In this document: positions 1-7,802 of the stretch, piece after piece
Numbering within the stretch: the stretch's first letter is position 1
Layout of the letters: each line of letters starts with the position of its first letter
Origin: Planctomycetota bacterium
Lineage (GTDB): Bacteria; Planctomycetota; JACOTG01
Assembly (NCBI GenBank): GCA_016178505.1
Contig: JACOTG010000014.1
Span: 1-37,625, forward strand
DNA: 37,625 nt
Reading direction: 5' to 3'
Notes under the pieces: model-generated
Seen by the model: only the letters and a program-made list of their open reading frames with translations
The model's database searches: none
Told to the model about the DNA's origin: nothing
Program-made: the position numbers and the translations under genes

Positions 1-2
1 AG

Positions 3-131
3 CAGGGAATCGAGATGGGCCGGCCGAGCCGCATCGACGTCCGGCTCGGTACGATTGGCGGCGAGGTGTGCCACGTGAGCGTGCGCGGGCGCGCCGCCTG
101 CGCGCTGCGCGGCGAGTTGGCGGTCGCATGA
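3..131 (+). CDS. PhzF-family protein, C-terminal fragment (5' end outside window)
   Basis: The open frame enters from the left edge and stops with TGA at 129-131, leaving the last 42 residues. It begins QGIEMGRPSRIDV, which is the typical end of PhzF-family isomerase-like proteins, where an EMGRPS motif precedes the last beta strands. PhzF itself isomerises a phenazine precursor; most relatives have no known substrate. The catalytic N-terminal half is not in the window, so activity cannot be judged. It lies 77 bp upstream of the GNAT gene on the same strand and could be co-transcribed with it. The family call rests on one motif. Confidence 0.6.
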   Translation, partial: QGIEMGRPSRIDVRLGTIGGEVCHVSVRGRAACALRGELAVA

Positions 132-208
132 GCGAAATGGCGACCGGCCCCGTTCACGATTCTTCGCTTGGCGCGTGACGCACGCGCCGGCTCCTGGAGC
201 AATGGGTC

Positions 209-670
209 ATGGAATGGGCGGACGGTCGATTCGAGGTGAGCGACGACGCGACGCGCCTTCAGCTCGACGTGATCCATGGGTATCTCGTGCGGTGCTATTG
301 GTCGCCGGGCATTCCGCGGGACGTCGTCGAGAGGGCGATCGCGAACACGCGGGTCGTACTCGGCGTCTACGACGGCGATGCTCAGGTCGGATTTGCGCGC
401 GTCATCACCGACGAGGCGACCTACGCCTATCTCGCAGACGTCTTCGTGCTCGAATCGCACCGCGGGCGCGGTCTCGGGAAATGGCTCGTGGAGTGCGTGC
501 ACGCTCATCCCGCGCTGCAAGGACTTCGACGATGGTCGCTCGTCACTCGCGACGCGCACGGACTCTATGCGCCATTCGGATGGAAATCGCCCGCCGACGC
601 GACCCGTTACATGGAAATCGTCGACTCCGAGGTCTACTCGCGAATCGGCGAGAATCGAGCCGCGGAGTGA
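209..670 (+). CDS. GNAT-family N-acetyltransferase
   Basis: This 153-residue protein matches a single GNAT domain in length. Motif A, which binds the acetyl-CoA pyrophosphate, is visible around residues 75-95 as DVFVLESHRGRGLGKWLV, with the R-G-x-G-L-G-K loop. The C-terminal TRDAHGLYAPFGW resembles motif B, where a Tyr often acts as general acid. The ATG at 209 has a GGAG about 9 nt upstream. It probably transfers acetyl from acetyl-CoA to an amine on a small molecule or protein; the substrate cannot be read from sequence. It lies between the PhzF fragment and the PLP decarboxylase, all on the plus strand with short gaps, so they may form one transcript. Confidence 0.85.
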   Translation: MEWADGRFEVSDDATRLQLDVIHGYLVRCYWSPGIPRDVVERAIANTRVVLGVYDGDAQVGFARVITDEATYAYLADVFVLESHRGRGLGKWLVECVHAHPALQGLRRWSLVTRDAHGLYAPFGWKSPADATRYMEIVDSEVYSRIGENRAAE

Positions 671-712
671 TCGCGCCGTGAAGGGAGACCGAACATTGGA
701 AAAGGAACGGCC

Positions 713-2107
713 ATGAGCGTCGACGCGCTGCGACGCGCCTATGACCTCGCGACCGAGTATCTCGAACACGTGGGCACGCGCCCGGTCGGCGCCCGCACGA
801 GCCTCGAATCGCTGCGCTCGAGCCTGGCGAAACCGCTCCCGGACGACGGCGTCGATCCGGACCGTGTGATCGAGGAATTGGCGCGCGACGCCGAGCCGGG
901 GCTCGTCGCCAACGCGGGGCCGCGCTATTTCGGCTTCGTGATCGGCGGCGGAGTGCCCGTAGCGGTCGCCGCGGACTGGCTCACCTCCGCGTGGAATCAG
1001 TGCGCCGGGCTCTACGTCGTTTCGCCCGCGGCGTCGGTCGTCGAGGAAGTCGCGGCGTCGTGGGTGTGTGATCTCTTCGGGCTGCCGAAGAGCGCCGGCG
1101 TCGCGTTCGTCACTGGGACTCAGATGGCCAGCTTCACGGCGCTCGCCGCCGCGCGCCACGCCGTTCTCGCGCGAGCCGGCTGGGACGTCGAGGCGCGAGG
1201 CCTCTTCGGCGCGCCCCGCGTGCACGTCGTCCTCGGGGAGGAGGCGCACACCACGATCTTCAAGGCGCTGCGACTCCTCGGGCTCGGCAGCGGCGACGTC
1301 GTTCGCGTACCCGTCGACCGGCAAGGCCGAATGCGCGCCGGCGCGCTCAGCGACGCTCTGCGTCGGCTCGACGGACCGACGATCGTGTGCGCGCAAGTGG
1401 GCAACGTGAACACCGGCGGCATCGACCCGGTCGGCGAAATCGCCGAGATCACGCGGCCGCGGGGAGCGTGGTTGCACGTCGACGGTGCGTTCGGTCTCTG
1501 GGCTGCGGCGAGTCCTGCGCTCCGCGGACTCGTCGCGGGAGTGGAGCGCGCGGACTCGTGGGTGACCGACGGGCACAAGTGGTTGAACGTGCCGTACGAC
1601 TCCGGCATCGTCGTCATCGCCGATCGCGAATCGCACGCCGCGGCCATGGCCGTCGGCGCGTCGTACCTGCAGCGCGCCGAGAGCGAGACGCGCGACGGCA
1701 TCGATTGGGGGCCTGAGCTTTCGCGACGCTGCCGCGGGTTCGCGATCTATGCGACGCTGCGCTCGCTCGGCCGCCGCGGCGTCGCCGAGTTGATCGAGAG
1801 CAGCTGCGCGCTCGCGCGCCGCTTCGCCGAGCGTCTCGTTGCCGTGCCGTCCGTCGAGATTCTGAACGAGGTCGTGCTGAATCAGGTGCTCGTTCGATTC
1901 GCGCCGCCGAACGGCGGCGACCGCGACGTGTTCACGCGCGAAGTCATCTCGCGCGTTCAGGCCGAAGGCACGTGTTGGCTCGGAGGAACGACGTGGCAGG
2001 GACGCGAGGCGATGCGCATCTCGGTTTCGGGGTGGAACACGACTGAGTCCGACGTCGACCGCTCTGCGGCCGCCATCCTCGATGCCGCGTCGAGGAGGGA
2101 TCGATAA
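713..2107 (+). CDS. PLP-dependent group II amino-acid decarboxylase-like protein
   Basis: This 464-residue protein has the fold-type I PLP decarboxylase signatures of the aromatic-L-amino-acid/glutamate decarboxylase family. The Schiff-base lysine is K289 in TDGHKWLNVPYDSG, and the aspartate that contacts the pyridine nitrogen is D257 in HVDGAFG. The N-terminal GPRYFGFVIGG and NQCAGLYVVSPAASVVEE segments are typical of the family. The ATG at 713 follows an AAAGGAA ribosome site. The substrate could be an aromatic amino acid, glutamate, aspartate or other, and some relatives are aldolases or sulfinate decarboxylases, so the reaction is not assigned. It is convergent with the next gene, with 4 bp between the two stop codons. 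Family call firm, substrate open. Confidence 0.85.
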   Translation: MSVDALRRAYDLATEYLEHVGTRPVGARTSLESLRSSLAKPLPDDGVDPDRVIEELARDAEPGLVANAGPRYFGFVIGGGVPVAVAADWLTSAWNQCAGLYVVSPAASVVEEVAASWVCDLFGLPKSAGVAFVTGTQMASFTALAAARHAVLARAGWDVEARGLFGAPRVHVVLGEEAHTTIFKALRLLGLGSGDVVRVPVDRQGRMRAGALSDALRRLDGPTIVCAQVGNVNTGGIDPVGEIAEITRPRGAWLHVDGAFGLWAAASPALRGLVAGVERADSWVTDGHKWLNVPYDSGIVVIADRESHAAAMAVGASYLQRAESETRDGIDWGPELSRRCRGFAIYATLRSLGRRGVAELIESSCALARRFAERLVAVPSVEILNEVVLNQVLVRFAPPNGGDRDVFTREVISRVQAEGTCWLGGTTWQGREAMRISVSGWNTTESDVDRSAAAILDAASRRDR

Positions 2108-2111
2108 GACA

Positions 2112-3620
2112 TCAGTCGAACCACTTGAAGATGCCGCCGGTCACGTCGGCGATGTGCTGGAGCTGATCTCGGTACCACTGCGAGTCGCTGTAGGCGACGG
2201 TGTGGATCACCACCTTGTGGAATCGATTCAGGTCTGCGAGGTGCGCGGTCACTCGATTCCAGTGCACGTACAATCCGATCTCGGGCTCGCCGGACGACAG
2301 CAGGAAGAGCGTGTCCAACTCGGGATTGTTCATCACGGTCGTGAGCGCCTGCCAGATGTTCTTGCTTCCGCTCTCCTTCGCTCCCGAGATGAACGAGATC
2401 ACCGCCTTGCGCTCCTTGTCGTCGAGCTTGACGGCGTTCTTCTTGAATGCAGCGACGTCCGTCGAATAGATGAACGCGTCGAACCAGAGATCGCTGCCGA
2501 GGTGCGACAGCGTCTTGTTCAACTCCTCGAGAGCGACCTCCGACTTCACCCGGTGATCGCTCGTGCGCTTCTTCGTCATGTCTGCGGATTTGTCGATGAG
2601 GAAGGCGATGTGGTCGCTGAAGACCGGCAGCTGGTTGTAGGAGTGCGCGTACTTGGCGTCCGAGTCCGACGCGGGAGGCGCGGCTGCAAGTCCGTCGGGG
2701 ACCTGAAACGCCTCACGGTTGTCCTTCCACCAGTCCGCCCATTGCGCGCGAATCGTCCACTTCATCCCCGTGAGTCCGCGGAGTGCGACGAGCGCCTTCT
2801 CCTTCACCACCGGGCGTCCGTCAGCAGTCATCGGAATCAGCGCGTCGATGGAACTCTTGGTGCGCACCTTCGAGAGGTTCTCGACGGCCTGGATGCGGGG
2901 GCGCCAGTCGTTGTCTTTCAGCGCCTTCACCGACGCTTCTTCGACGAAATCGGGATCGAGCTTCGGCAGCTCGCCGAGGAGTGCACAGCGAACGCCGGCG
3001 TCCGGATCGTCGAGGCCTTTCCGAAACGTGTCGCGGTAGACGTCGGGCTTGATGCGCGCGAGGGCCTCGATGGCGTTCGCGCGAAGGAAGACGTCCTTGC
3101 TCGTCGCTAGCTTGACGAGCTTTTCGCACGCGGGCTCGTAGCGAAGCTGACCCAGCGACCGAGCGGCTGCGCGTTGCACTCCGTCGGCGCGATCGGATAG
3201 CGCCGCTTCGAGAGGACGGGCGAGCGCGGCGTCGCCATAGAGCCCGAGGAGTTCCGCACACCATTCGCGAACGTCGTCGTTCTTCGCGTTGGTCTTCAGT
3301 TCGGCCTCGACGCGCTTGCGCGCATAAGCGTCCTTGAAGTCGGGGAGCACCTCCCACACGATGTCTCGGAAGTGCGGCTGCGTTTCGTTGAGGACTCGAA
3401 GAAGCAGCTCGACGGCCTTCACGTCGCCGACGTCACGGCAGATGTGAGCACCCTCGCGGACCTGCTCCTCCTTCGGACCGCGAAGGAGCTTTTCCGCTTC
3501 TTCCAGGCGCTCGATGTCTTTCGCCTTCTGCTTTTGCGCTGGCGCCGATGGCGCGATCGACCACGCGATGGCGAGCGCTGCGGCGAAGAGCGGCGCAACG
3601 GTGCGGTGAAGAGTCGTCAT
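2112..3620 (-). CDS. Secreted HEAT-repeat protein with C-terminal VWA-like domain
   Basis: I place the start at 3620, not at an upstream in-frame ATG at 3695. It follows a GGGAGACGGAG ribosome site and begins a clear signal peptide (MTTLHRTVAPLFAAALAIAW, cleavage near SAPAQ), giving 502 residues. Residues about 40-290 are alpha-helical HEAT-like repeats, with recurrent L-G-x-L-R, A-L-A-R-I-K-P-D and DPDAGVRCAL units. The last 180 residues look like a von Willebrand A domain: a hydrophobic strand, then DKSADM where a MIDAS DxSxS would be, later FLLSSGEPEIG and a final VTGGIF. The MIDAS is degenerate (DxSxD). HEAT plus VWA suggests a periplasmic scaffold or binding protein; the partner is unknown. 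Confidence 0.75.
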   Translation of the reverse strand: MTTLHRTVAPLFAAALAIAWSIAPSAPAQKQKAKDIERLEEAEKLLRGPKEEQVREGAHICRDVGDVKAVELLLRVLNETQPHFRDIVWEVLPDFKDAYARKRVEAELKTNAKNDDVREWCAELLGLYGDAALARPLEAALSDRADGVQRAAARSLGQLRYEPACEKLVKLATSKDVFLRANAIEALARIKPDVYRDTFRKGLDDPDAGVRCALLGELPKLDPDFVEEASVKALKDNDWRPRIQAVENLSKVRTKSSIDALIPMTADGRPVVKEKALVALRGLTGMKWTIRAQWADWWKDNREAFQVPDGLAAAPPASDSDAKYAHSYNQLPVFSDHIAFLIDKSADMTKKRTSDHRVKSEVALEELNKTLSHLGSDLWFDAFIYSTDVAAFKKNAVKLDDKERKAVISFISGAKESGSKNIWQALTTVMNNPELDTLFLLSSGEPEIGLYVHWNRVTAHLADLNRFHKVVIHTVAYSDSQWYRDQLQHIADVTGGIFKWFD

Positions 3621-3659
3621 CTCCGTCTCCCTTATTCGACAGTCGGATCCCAGTGCGTC

Positions 3660-3688
3660 ATGATGGCGGGAGTCGCGTCTCGGGTCAA
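3660..3688 (-). promoter_or_regulatory. Candidate sigma70-type promoter for the HEAT/VWA gene
   Basis: On the minus strand a -35 box TTGACC (3683-3688) and a -10 box CATCAT (3660-3665) are separated by 17 bp, about 40 bp upstream of the start at 3620. It lies in the 122-bp divergent region shared with the rhomboid gene. The -10 matches consensus at 4 of 6 positions. Confidence 0.35.
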
Positions 3689-3742
3689 CGTTCACGAGGG
3701 CGCGCTGGCCCGCGCGAGCTCCGCCGAGTAGAGTGTCGCGCC

Positions 3743-4600
3743 ATGGTGTTCGGACTGCCGTCGTCGCGCAAGGGTCGGCCGCGCATGTGCCGAGCCTGCG
3801 GCAACCTCATCGGGGCGGACTGCGACGAGTGCTCGTACTGCGGCCGCAAGGACCGAGTGACGTCGGGGCTGCTCGCGGATCCGATGCGGATCTTCGGATC
3901 GCTCGGCGCGATGAAGGTCTTCACGATCGTGAACGTCGCCTACTTCGCGTTGATGGTCGTGATCGCGCGTCTCGGCAGCGAGAAGATGGGCGAGCCGATG
4001 GGGGACTTCCTCGGCGTTCCGGGCCTCTTTGACTTCCAGACGTTCATCCGTTGCGGTGCTCACTCTCCCACCCGTGTCGCACATGGCGAGGTCTGGCGAC
4101 TCGTCACGGCGTGCTTCATCCACTTCGGCGTCGTTCATCTCCTGATGAATTCCATGGCGCTCCTTCAACTCGGCGCGACCTCCGAGGATCTCTTCGGGCG
4201 GCGAAAGACGCTCGTGATCTACGTCGCCGCCGGAGTGGGCGGGAACCTCGTGTCACAGTACTTCCAGATCGGCGGTGCCGGAGCGTCGGGAGCGATCTTC
4301 GGATTGCTCGGGTGCTTTCTCGCCTATGCCGTGCGCCTCCGATCGCATTTGAGCGATGCCCTGAAGGGGTACGTCGTTCGGATGCTCGTGTACGGAGCCG
4401 CGATGGGGCTCGTCGCCAACGTGAACACCTATGCCCACGCGGGTGGTTTCGTCACGGGGTTTCTCGTGGCCTATGCTCTGGGCCCCGGCGAGCCGGTCCG
4501 AAACGTCGAGGAGAAGTTCGTGGTCGGCGCCTCGTGGGCGTGCATTGCGATCGTCGTCGCGAGCTTCGTGGCGGCTGGATTCTCGATCGCCGGCGCGTGA
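3743..4600 (+). CDS. Rhomboid-family intramembrane serine protease with N-terminal zinc ribbon
   Basis: This is a 285-residue membrane protein. A larger upstream frame exists, but ATG 3743 starts directly before the recognisable domain. Residues about 15-35 hold CxxC-x9-CxxC-type cysteines (CRACGNLIGADCDECSYCGR), a likely zinc ribbon. Six or more hydrophobic segments follow. The catalytic serine is S182 in GGAGASGAIFG and the catalytic histidine is H232 in TYAHAGGF. HFGVVHLLMNSMAL matches the HxxxN segment that builds the oxyanion site. All residues for proteolysis in the membrane plane are therefore present. Substrates cannot be predicted. The gene is divergent from the HEAT/VWA gene and convergent with the CBS gene, with 7 bp between stops. 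Confidence 0.88.
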   Translation: MVFGLPSSRKGRPRMCRACGNLIGADCDECSYCGRKDRVTSGLLADPMRIFGSLGAMKVFTIVNVAYFALMVVIARLGSEKMGEPMGDFLGVPGLFDFQTFIRCGAHSPTRVAHGEVWRLVTACFIHFGVVHLLMNSMALLQLGATSEDLFGRRKTLVIYVAAGVGGNLVSQYFQIGGAGASGAIFGLLGCFLAYAVRLRSHLSDALKGYVVRMLVYGAAMGLVANVNTYAHAGGFVTGFLVAYALGPGEPVRNVEEKFVVGASWACIAIVVASFVAAGFSIAGA

Positions 4601-4607
4601 CGAGTCG

Positions 4608-5000
4608 TTACGCCGCCGGCGCGGGCGGCCCTTGATCGCTCAACTTTGCGAACCCCGTCAGGATGTCGACGATCGTGACGATGCCGACGACTCCTCCCAA
4701 CTCGTCGACGACGGGAAGACACCCGATCTTCATCTCCGCCATGCGCCTGGCGACTTCGCGGGCGTCCTCGTCCGGTTTGCCGACCTTCGGGTCCGCCGTC
4801 ATGATCCAGCCGACGAGCACTTCGGGCGATCCGGCGTAGGCGCGGAGATCGCGGTCCGTCACGATGCCGATGAGACGGCCTCGCTCGACGACCGGGAGAT
4901 GGCGAATGCCGCCGAGCGTCATCGTGTGGAATGCCTGACCAACGGTTTCGCGGGGGTCGATGACCTGAGGATTCTGGGTCATGATTTCGGAGAGCTTCAC
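4608..5000 (-). CDS. CBS-domain pair protein
   Basis: This 130-residue protein consists only of two CBS motifs. The first is about residues 5-60 (IMTQNPQVIDPRETVGQAF, then LPVVERGRLIGIVTDRDL). The second is about 65-120 (WIMTADPKVGKPDEDAREVA, then LPVVDELGGVVGIVTIVDIL). The predicted start is GTG at 5000, giving MKLSEIM, preceded by AGAAAGG with about 6 nt spacing. A much longer in-frame extension to 5738 is Arg-rich noise antisense to the PEP-CTERM gene. CBS pairs bind adenosyl nucleotides and act as energy or redox sensors; stand-alone pairs usually regulate a separate partner, not identifiable here. The gene sits 49 bp downstream of the PEP-CTERM gene on the same strand. Confidence 0.85.
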   Translation of the reverse strand: MKLSEIMTQNPQVIDPRETVGQAFHTMTLGGIRHLPVVERGRLIGIVTDRDLRAYAGSPEVLVGWIMTADPKVGKPDEDAREVARRMAEMKIGCLPVVDELGGVVGIVTIVDILTGFAKLSDQGPPAPAA

Positions 5001-5049
5001 GGCAGTGCCTTTCTGGATGAGCGTGATGACGGGAGTGTTCTCGCGAAGC

Positions 5050-5871
5050 TCAGCTCCGCCGCTCGACGACCGCGATCGTGTCCGCGACGCCCGCGCGGGT
5101 TCGCGCGAGGAGCGCACACAAGATCGCGCCCAAGCCGAAGAGCACCCATGTGCTCGGCTCCGGGACCGGCTCGGTTCCGCCGCCGCCGTTGTCGTGGGTG
5201 CTCGGATGCTCCGGGAAGCCCGTCTTCGGTGCGTCGCCACCGGGTGGAACGCGCGGCCCGCCGCCTGTGTTGCCACCGGGCAGCTCCGGGAACTCGTGGC
5301 GCGTCGTCGGCGGAACCTCGAACCCACCCGGGACGGGTGGCTGCGGGTACTGGTGAGGTGGCGGCTGCGTCGGACCACCCGGTGGAGGCGGAACGTTGGG
5401 GCCGCCGCCGTGGGTGCCGGGGCCGATCGTTTTCGGAAGATCGGTGTTCGGGCCGTTGCCGTTTCCGCCCGGCGGGGGAACGATCGTTCCCGTCGGAACG
5501 CGGTGCGAAGGCGGCGTGTGCGGCCCACCCGGCGGAGGCGTGTTCGGGCCGGTGCGCGGACCGACGTGACCCGGGATCTCCGTCTTCGGTTGACCGACCG
5601 TGGGTCCGGACGGATTGCCGGGACGGAAAACGTTCGTCGGGACGTTGGTGTTGCCGCCTCCGTTCGGAGGTGGCGTCGTCGGCGGAGGAGCCGTGTGGCC
5701 GCCGCCGCTGCCGGGGCGCGGCATCGTCGGAATGTCATTCACGAGCCCATCGCCGGGATCGTGGGGATTACGCGGGTTGCTGCCCGATCCGTCGCCGGAT
5801 CCGCCGGACCCACCGCAGGCCGGCAGCAGCGCAATCAAGCCTGCCGCGATCAAGTAGCCGAGCTTGTTCAT
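5050..5871 (-). CDS. Pro/Gly-rich PEP-CTERM protein with lipoprotein-like signal peptide
   Basis: This 273-residue protein starts at ATG 5871 (MNKLGYLIAAGLIALLPACGG). The N-terminal hydrophobic stretch ends in LPAC followed by Gly/Ser, which reads as a lipobox with C19. The middle, about residues 25-230, is low complexity: repeated PPPGG, NGGGNT, PPTTP and HxPP blocks with no predicted fold. The C-terminus has a PEP-CTERM signal: VPEPSTW, a hydrophobic helix, then an Arg-containing RTRAG, with a further 13 residues (to ERRS) that PEP-CTERM proteins usually lack. Exosortase would cleave near this signal; no exosortase gene is in the window. Pro/Gly-rich composition suggests an extended cell-surface or matrix protein. 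Signals at both ends are unusual. Confidence 0.7.
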   Translation of the reverse strand: MNKLGYLIAAGLIALLPACGGSGGSGDGSGSNPRNPHDPGDGLVNDIPTMPRPGSGGGHTAPPPTTPPPNGGGNTNVPTNVFRPGNPSGPTVGQPKTEIPGHVGPRTGPNTPPPGGPHTPPSHRVPTGTIVPPPGGNGNGPNTDLPKTIGPGTHGGGPNVPPPPGGPTQPPPHQYPQPPVPGGFEVPPTTRHEFPELPGGNTGGGPRVPPGGDAPKTGFPEHPSTHDNGGGGTEPVPEPSTWVLFGLGAILCALLARTRAGVADTIAVVERRS

Positions 5872-6356
5872 GTTGACCCACCGTCTCCGCTGGCGCCGAC
5901 GCCGAATCCAGACTGACGATTCACTCTGGTGCGGGAAAAGCGGCAACGGCAGATCCTCGACGAGCGAGGACGGACCGCGCCGGCATTTCCCGAGACACGA
6001 GTAGGATCAAATGCGGTGCCAACGTCCCGGCGCCGACTGGCGCATCGAGCCCTTCGCGAACCGCAGGGAACTCGGTCGCGCCGCGTGGGTTATCGAGCCG
6101 CGATGCCGGCGGCGGGGCTCGTTCCGAGTCGACGCGGCGACACGTCGCCGACGAGAAATGTGGACGCCCGTCTGGGATACTTCGCAAGCTCGCGCGGCGG
6201 CGCCGCTTAATCGCGTTCAAAATGCGCGACGCAAAAGCCGGGTTCGTTCACCGATCTCGACGGTACCGCTGCGATTCGCGAACGCAGCGATCGCCGCCCT
6301 CGGGTGCAACGCATGAACGTGGAACGCGGGTTCTCGACGTCGGAAGGAATGGAACG
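5872..6356. other. Intergenic region without recognisable gene
   Basis: These 485 bp separate the divergent PEP-CTERM and small membrane protein genes. Short frames of up to about 100 codons occur on both strands, but they are Arg-rich, overlap one another and lack ribosome sites or family resemblance. No convincing promoter pair or hairpin was found. Confidence 0.4.
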
Positions 6357-6605
6357 ATGATGCTCGTGGCGAAGATCCTGCGCATCACCATCGGGATCTT
6401 CTTGTGCCTGTCGAGCGTGGCGCTCGGATGGCTGCCGTTGATCCCGGGCGTGCCGCTCTTTCTTCTCGGCGTCGCGCTCCTCGCGAAGGACGTCCCGTGG
6501 GTTCGGCGGCAGGTCGACCGCGCGAAACGAAAAGTGAAGCGGTGGCTGGTCGATCGCCGCCGCCGGAAGCGCGACGCTAACCGAGCGGGCGCCGGCGATT
6601 CTTGA
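6357..6605 (+). CDS. Small membrane protein resembling the PGPGW family
   Basis: This 82-residue protein starts at tandem ATGs (6357, 6360) after GGAAGG about 9 nt upstream. It has two hydrophobic helices around LRITIGIFLCLSSVALGW and PLFLLGVALLAKDVPW, joined by LPLIPGVP. A strongly basic tail (RRQVDRAKRKVKRWLVDRRR) should face the cytoplasm. The LP-x-IPGxP turn followed by LLGVALLAKDVPWVRR resembles the PGPGW two-helix membrane family, whose function is unknown. The longer frame beginning at 6222 has an Arg-rich, implausible N-terminus. The 3' end overlaps the antisense end of the VWA gene by 29 bp. Family call moderate, existence of the gene likely. Confidence 0.65.
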   Translation: MMLVAKILRITIGIFLCLSSVALGWLPLIPGVPLFLLGVALLAKDVPWVRRQVDRAKRKVKRWLVDRRRRKRDANRAGAGDS

Positions 6606-7668
6606 TGTAGTCGACGAAGACGAATCGGCCCAGCTCGCCGGGCTGCGTGTAGTAGGCGCGGCCATGGTTGATGCGGGTCAGCTCCTCGACGAACTGAACG
6701 AGCATCGGATCGTCGGCGACCATGAACGTGGTGATCGGGATTTTCTTGCGACGGCAGATCGCAGCCTCTTCGAGCGTCTTGTTGACGATGCGGCGGTCGA
6801 GCCCGAACGGGTTCTTGTAGATGCGCCCGCCCTCGCGGATCGCCGAAGGCTTGCCGTCGGTGATCATGAAGATCTGTTTGTTGCCGTGCTTCAGGCGCTC
6901 GAGAATGCGCTGCGCGAGGCGCAATCCGTCGCGCGTGTTCGTGTGGAACGGTCCAGCTTCGACGTAGGGGAGGCGCTCGGGCTTCACCTCGACGGCTTCG
7001 TCGCCGAACAGAACGACGTGCAGCGCGTCCTTCTTGAAGCGGCGCAGGATCAACTCGGTGAGCGCGAGAGCGACTTGCTTCGCCGGCGTGATTCGGTCTT
7101 CGCCGTAGAGCACCATGCTGTGGCTCACGTCGAGGAGCATGACCGTGGCGCAGCTCGTGTGGTGTTCCGTTTCGAAGATCTCGAGGTCCTCTTCGCGGAT
7201 CGCGATGTCGTCGACGCCGCCGCGACGGATCGCGTTCGTCAGCGTTTGCGTTCCGTCGATGTCGGTCACGGAATCGCCGAATCGGTACGGCCGCGTTTCC
7301 GTGAGTTTTTCGACGCCCGTGCCGGCGTGTGGCGTGCGATGGTCACCGTCCGCCCCGCGGGAGAGCGACGAAAAGATCAGTGCGAGCGAATCCTCGCGAA
7401 TGATGCGCTCGCCCTTTCGCGTGAGCTGCCGCGTTTCCTCGACGGCGCGGATGACGCCTTCTTCCTCGAGCCTCTTCACGAAGTCTTCGAAGGTCATTCC
7501 CTTGCCGAAGAGCTTGTATCGCCGGCCGAGCTTCTCGAGCCACTCGAGCGCGCGCTCGACGTCGCCGCCGGTCTGGAGAACGAGGTGATTGAAGAGACGC
7601 AAGAGTTGCTTCATCGTCGGGCGCTTGCCCGGCGGAAGGCCTTGCCACTCGGAATAGACGATCTTCAT
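6577..7668 (-). CDS. VWA-domain protein, partner of the upstream MoxR ATPase
   Basis: This 363-residue protein starts at ATG 7668 with GAGG about 6 nt upstream. The N-terminal 100 residues are charged and helical ([28 protein letters not shown]). From about residue 170 a VWA domain begins: [17 protein letters not shown] contains an intact MIDAS DxSxS, followed by [19 protein letters not shown], a Thr in FHTNTRDGL and [10 protein letters not shown]. This arrangement matches the BchD/CoxE-like partners of MoxR ATPases, which couple ATP hydrolysis to metal insertion or protein remodelling. It lies downstream of the MoxR gene on the same strand, with 134 bp between holding two repeat copies. The target is unknown. 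Confidence 0.85.
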   Translation of the reverse strand: MKIVYSEWQGLPPGKRPTMKQLLRLFNHLVLQTGGDVERALEWLEKLGRRYKLFGKGMTFEDFVKRLEEEGVIRAVEETRQLTRKGERIIREDSLALIFSSLSRGADGDHRTPHAGTGVEKLTETRPYRFGDSVTDIDGTQTLTNAIRRGGVDDIAIREEDLEIFETEHHTSCATVMLLDVSHSMVLYGEDRITPAKQVALALTELILRRFKKDALHVVLFGDEAVEVKPERLPYVEAGPFHTNTRDGLRLAQRILERLKHGNKQIFMITDGKPSAIREGGRIYKNPFGLDRRIVNKTLEEAAICRRKKIPITTFMVADDPMLVQFVEELTRINHGRAYYTQPGELGRFVFVDYIKNRRRPLG

Positions 7669-7696
7669 CGCTTGCCTCGTCGCGTCGCGTGGCAGT

Positions 7697-7740
7697 TAAC
7701 TGGGAAAAACAACCGTGGCTCCGAGTGCGTCATGGTCGCG
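7697..7740 (-). repeat. Dispersed ~40-bp repeat, degenerate copy A
   Basis: The plus strand reads TAACTGGGAAAAAC, then a diverged GTGGCTCCGAGTGCGTCA. It has both conserved ends of the repeat family with several substitutions, and it lies in direct tandem with copy B in the gap between the MoxR and VWA genes. Confidence 0.6.
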
Positions 7741-7758
7741 TCGCGTTCCGTCGGAAGC

Positions 7759-7800
7759 TAACTGGGAAAAACGTTCCAGGCTCCGTATGCGTCAGTTGTG
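7759..7800 (-). repeat. Dispersed ~40-bp repeat, copy B
   Basis: The plus strand reads TAACTGGGAAAAACG, TTCCAGG, then CTCCGTATGCGTCAGTTG, a near-complete copy. Its inner end lies 2 bp beyond the stop codon of the MoxR gene, so in the MoxR transcript it follows the coding region directly and runs into a TTTTT tract. Confidence 0.8.
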
Positions 7801-7802
7801 GG

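Noticed and set aside
4608..5738. CBS gene extended to 376 residues
   Set aside because: The added N-terminal 245 residues are Arg-rich noise opposite the PEP-CTERM protein; a GTG with a ribosome site at 5000 starts the CBS pair.
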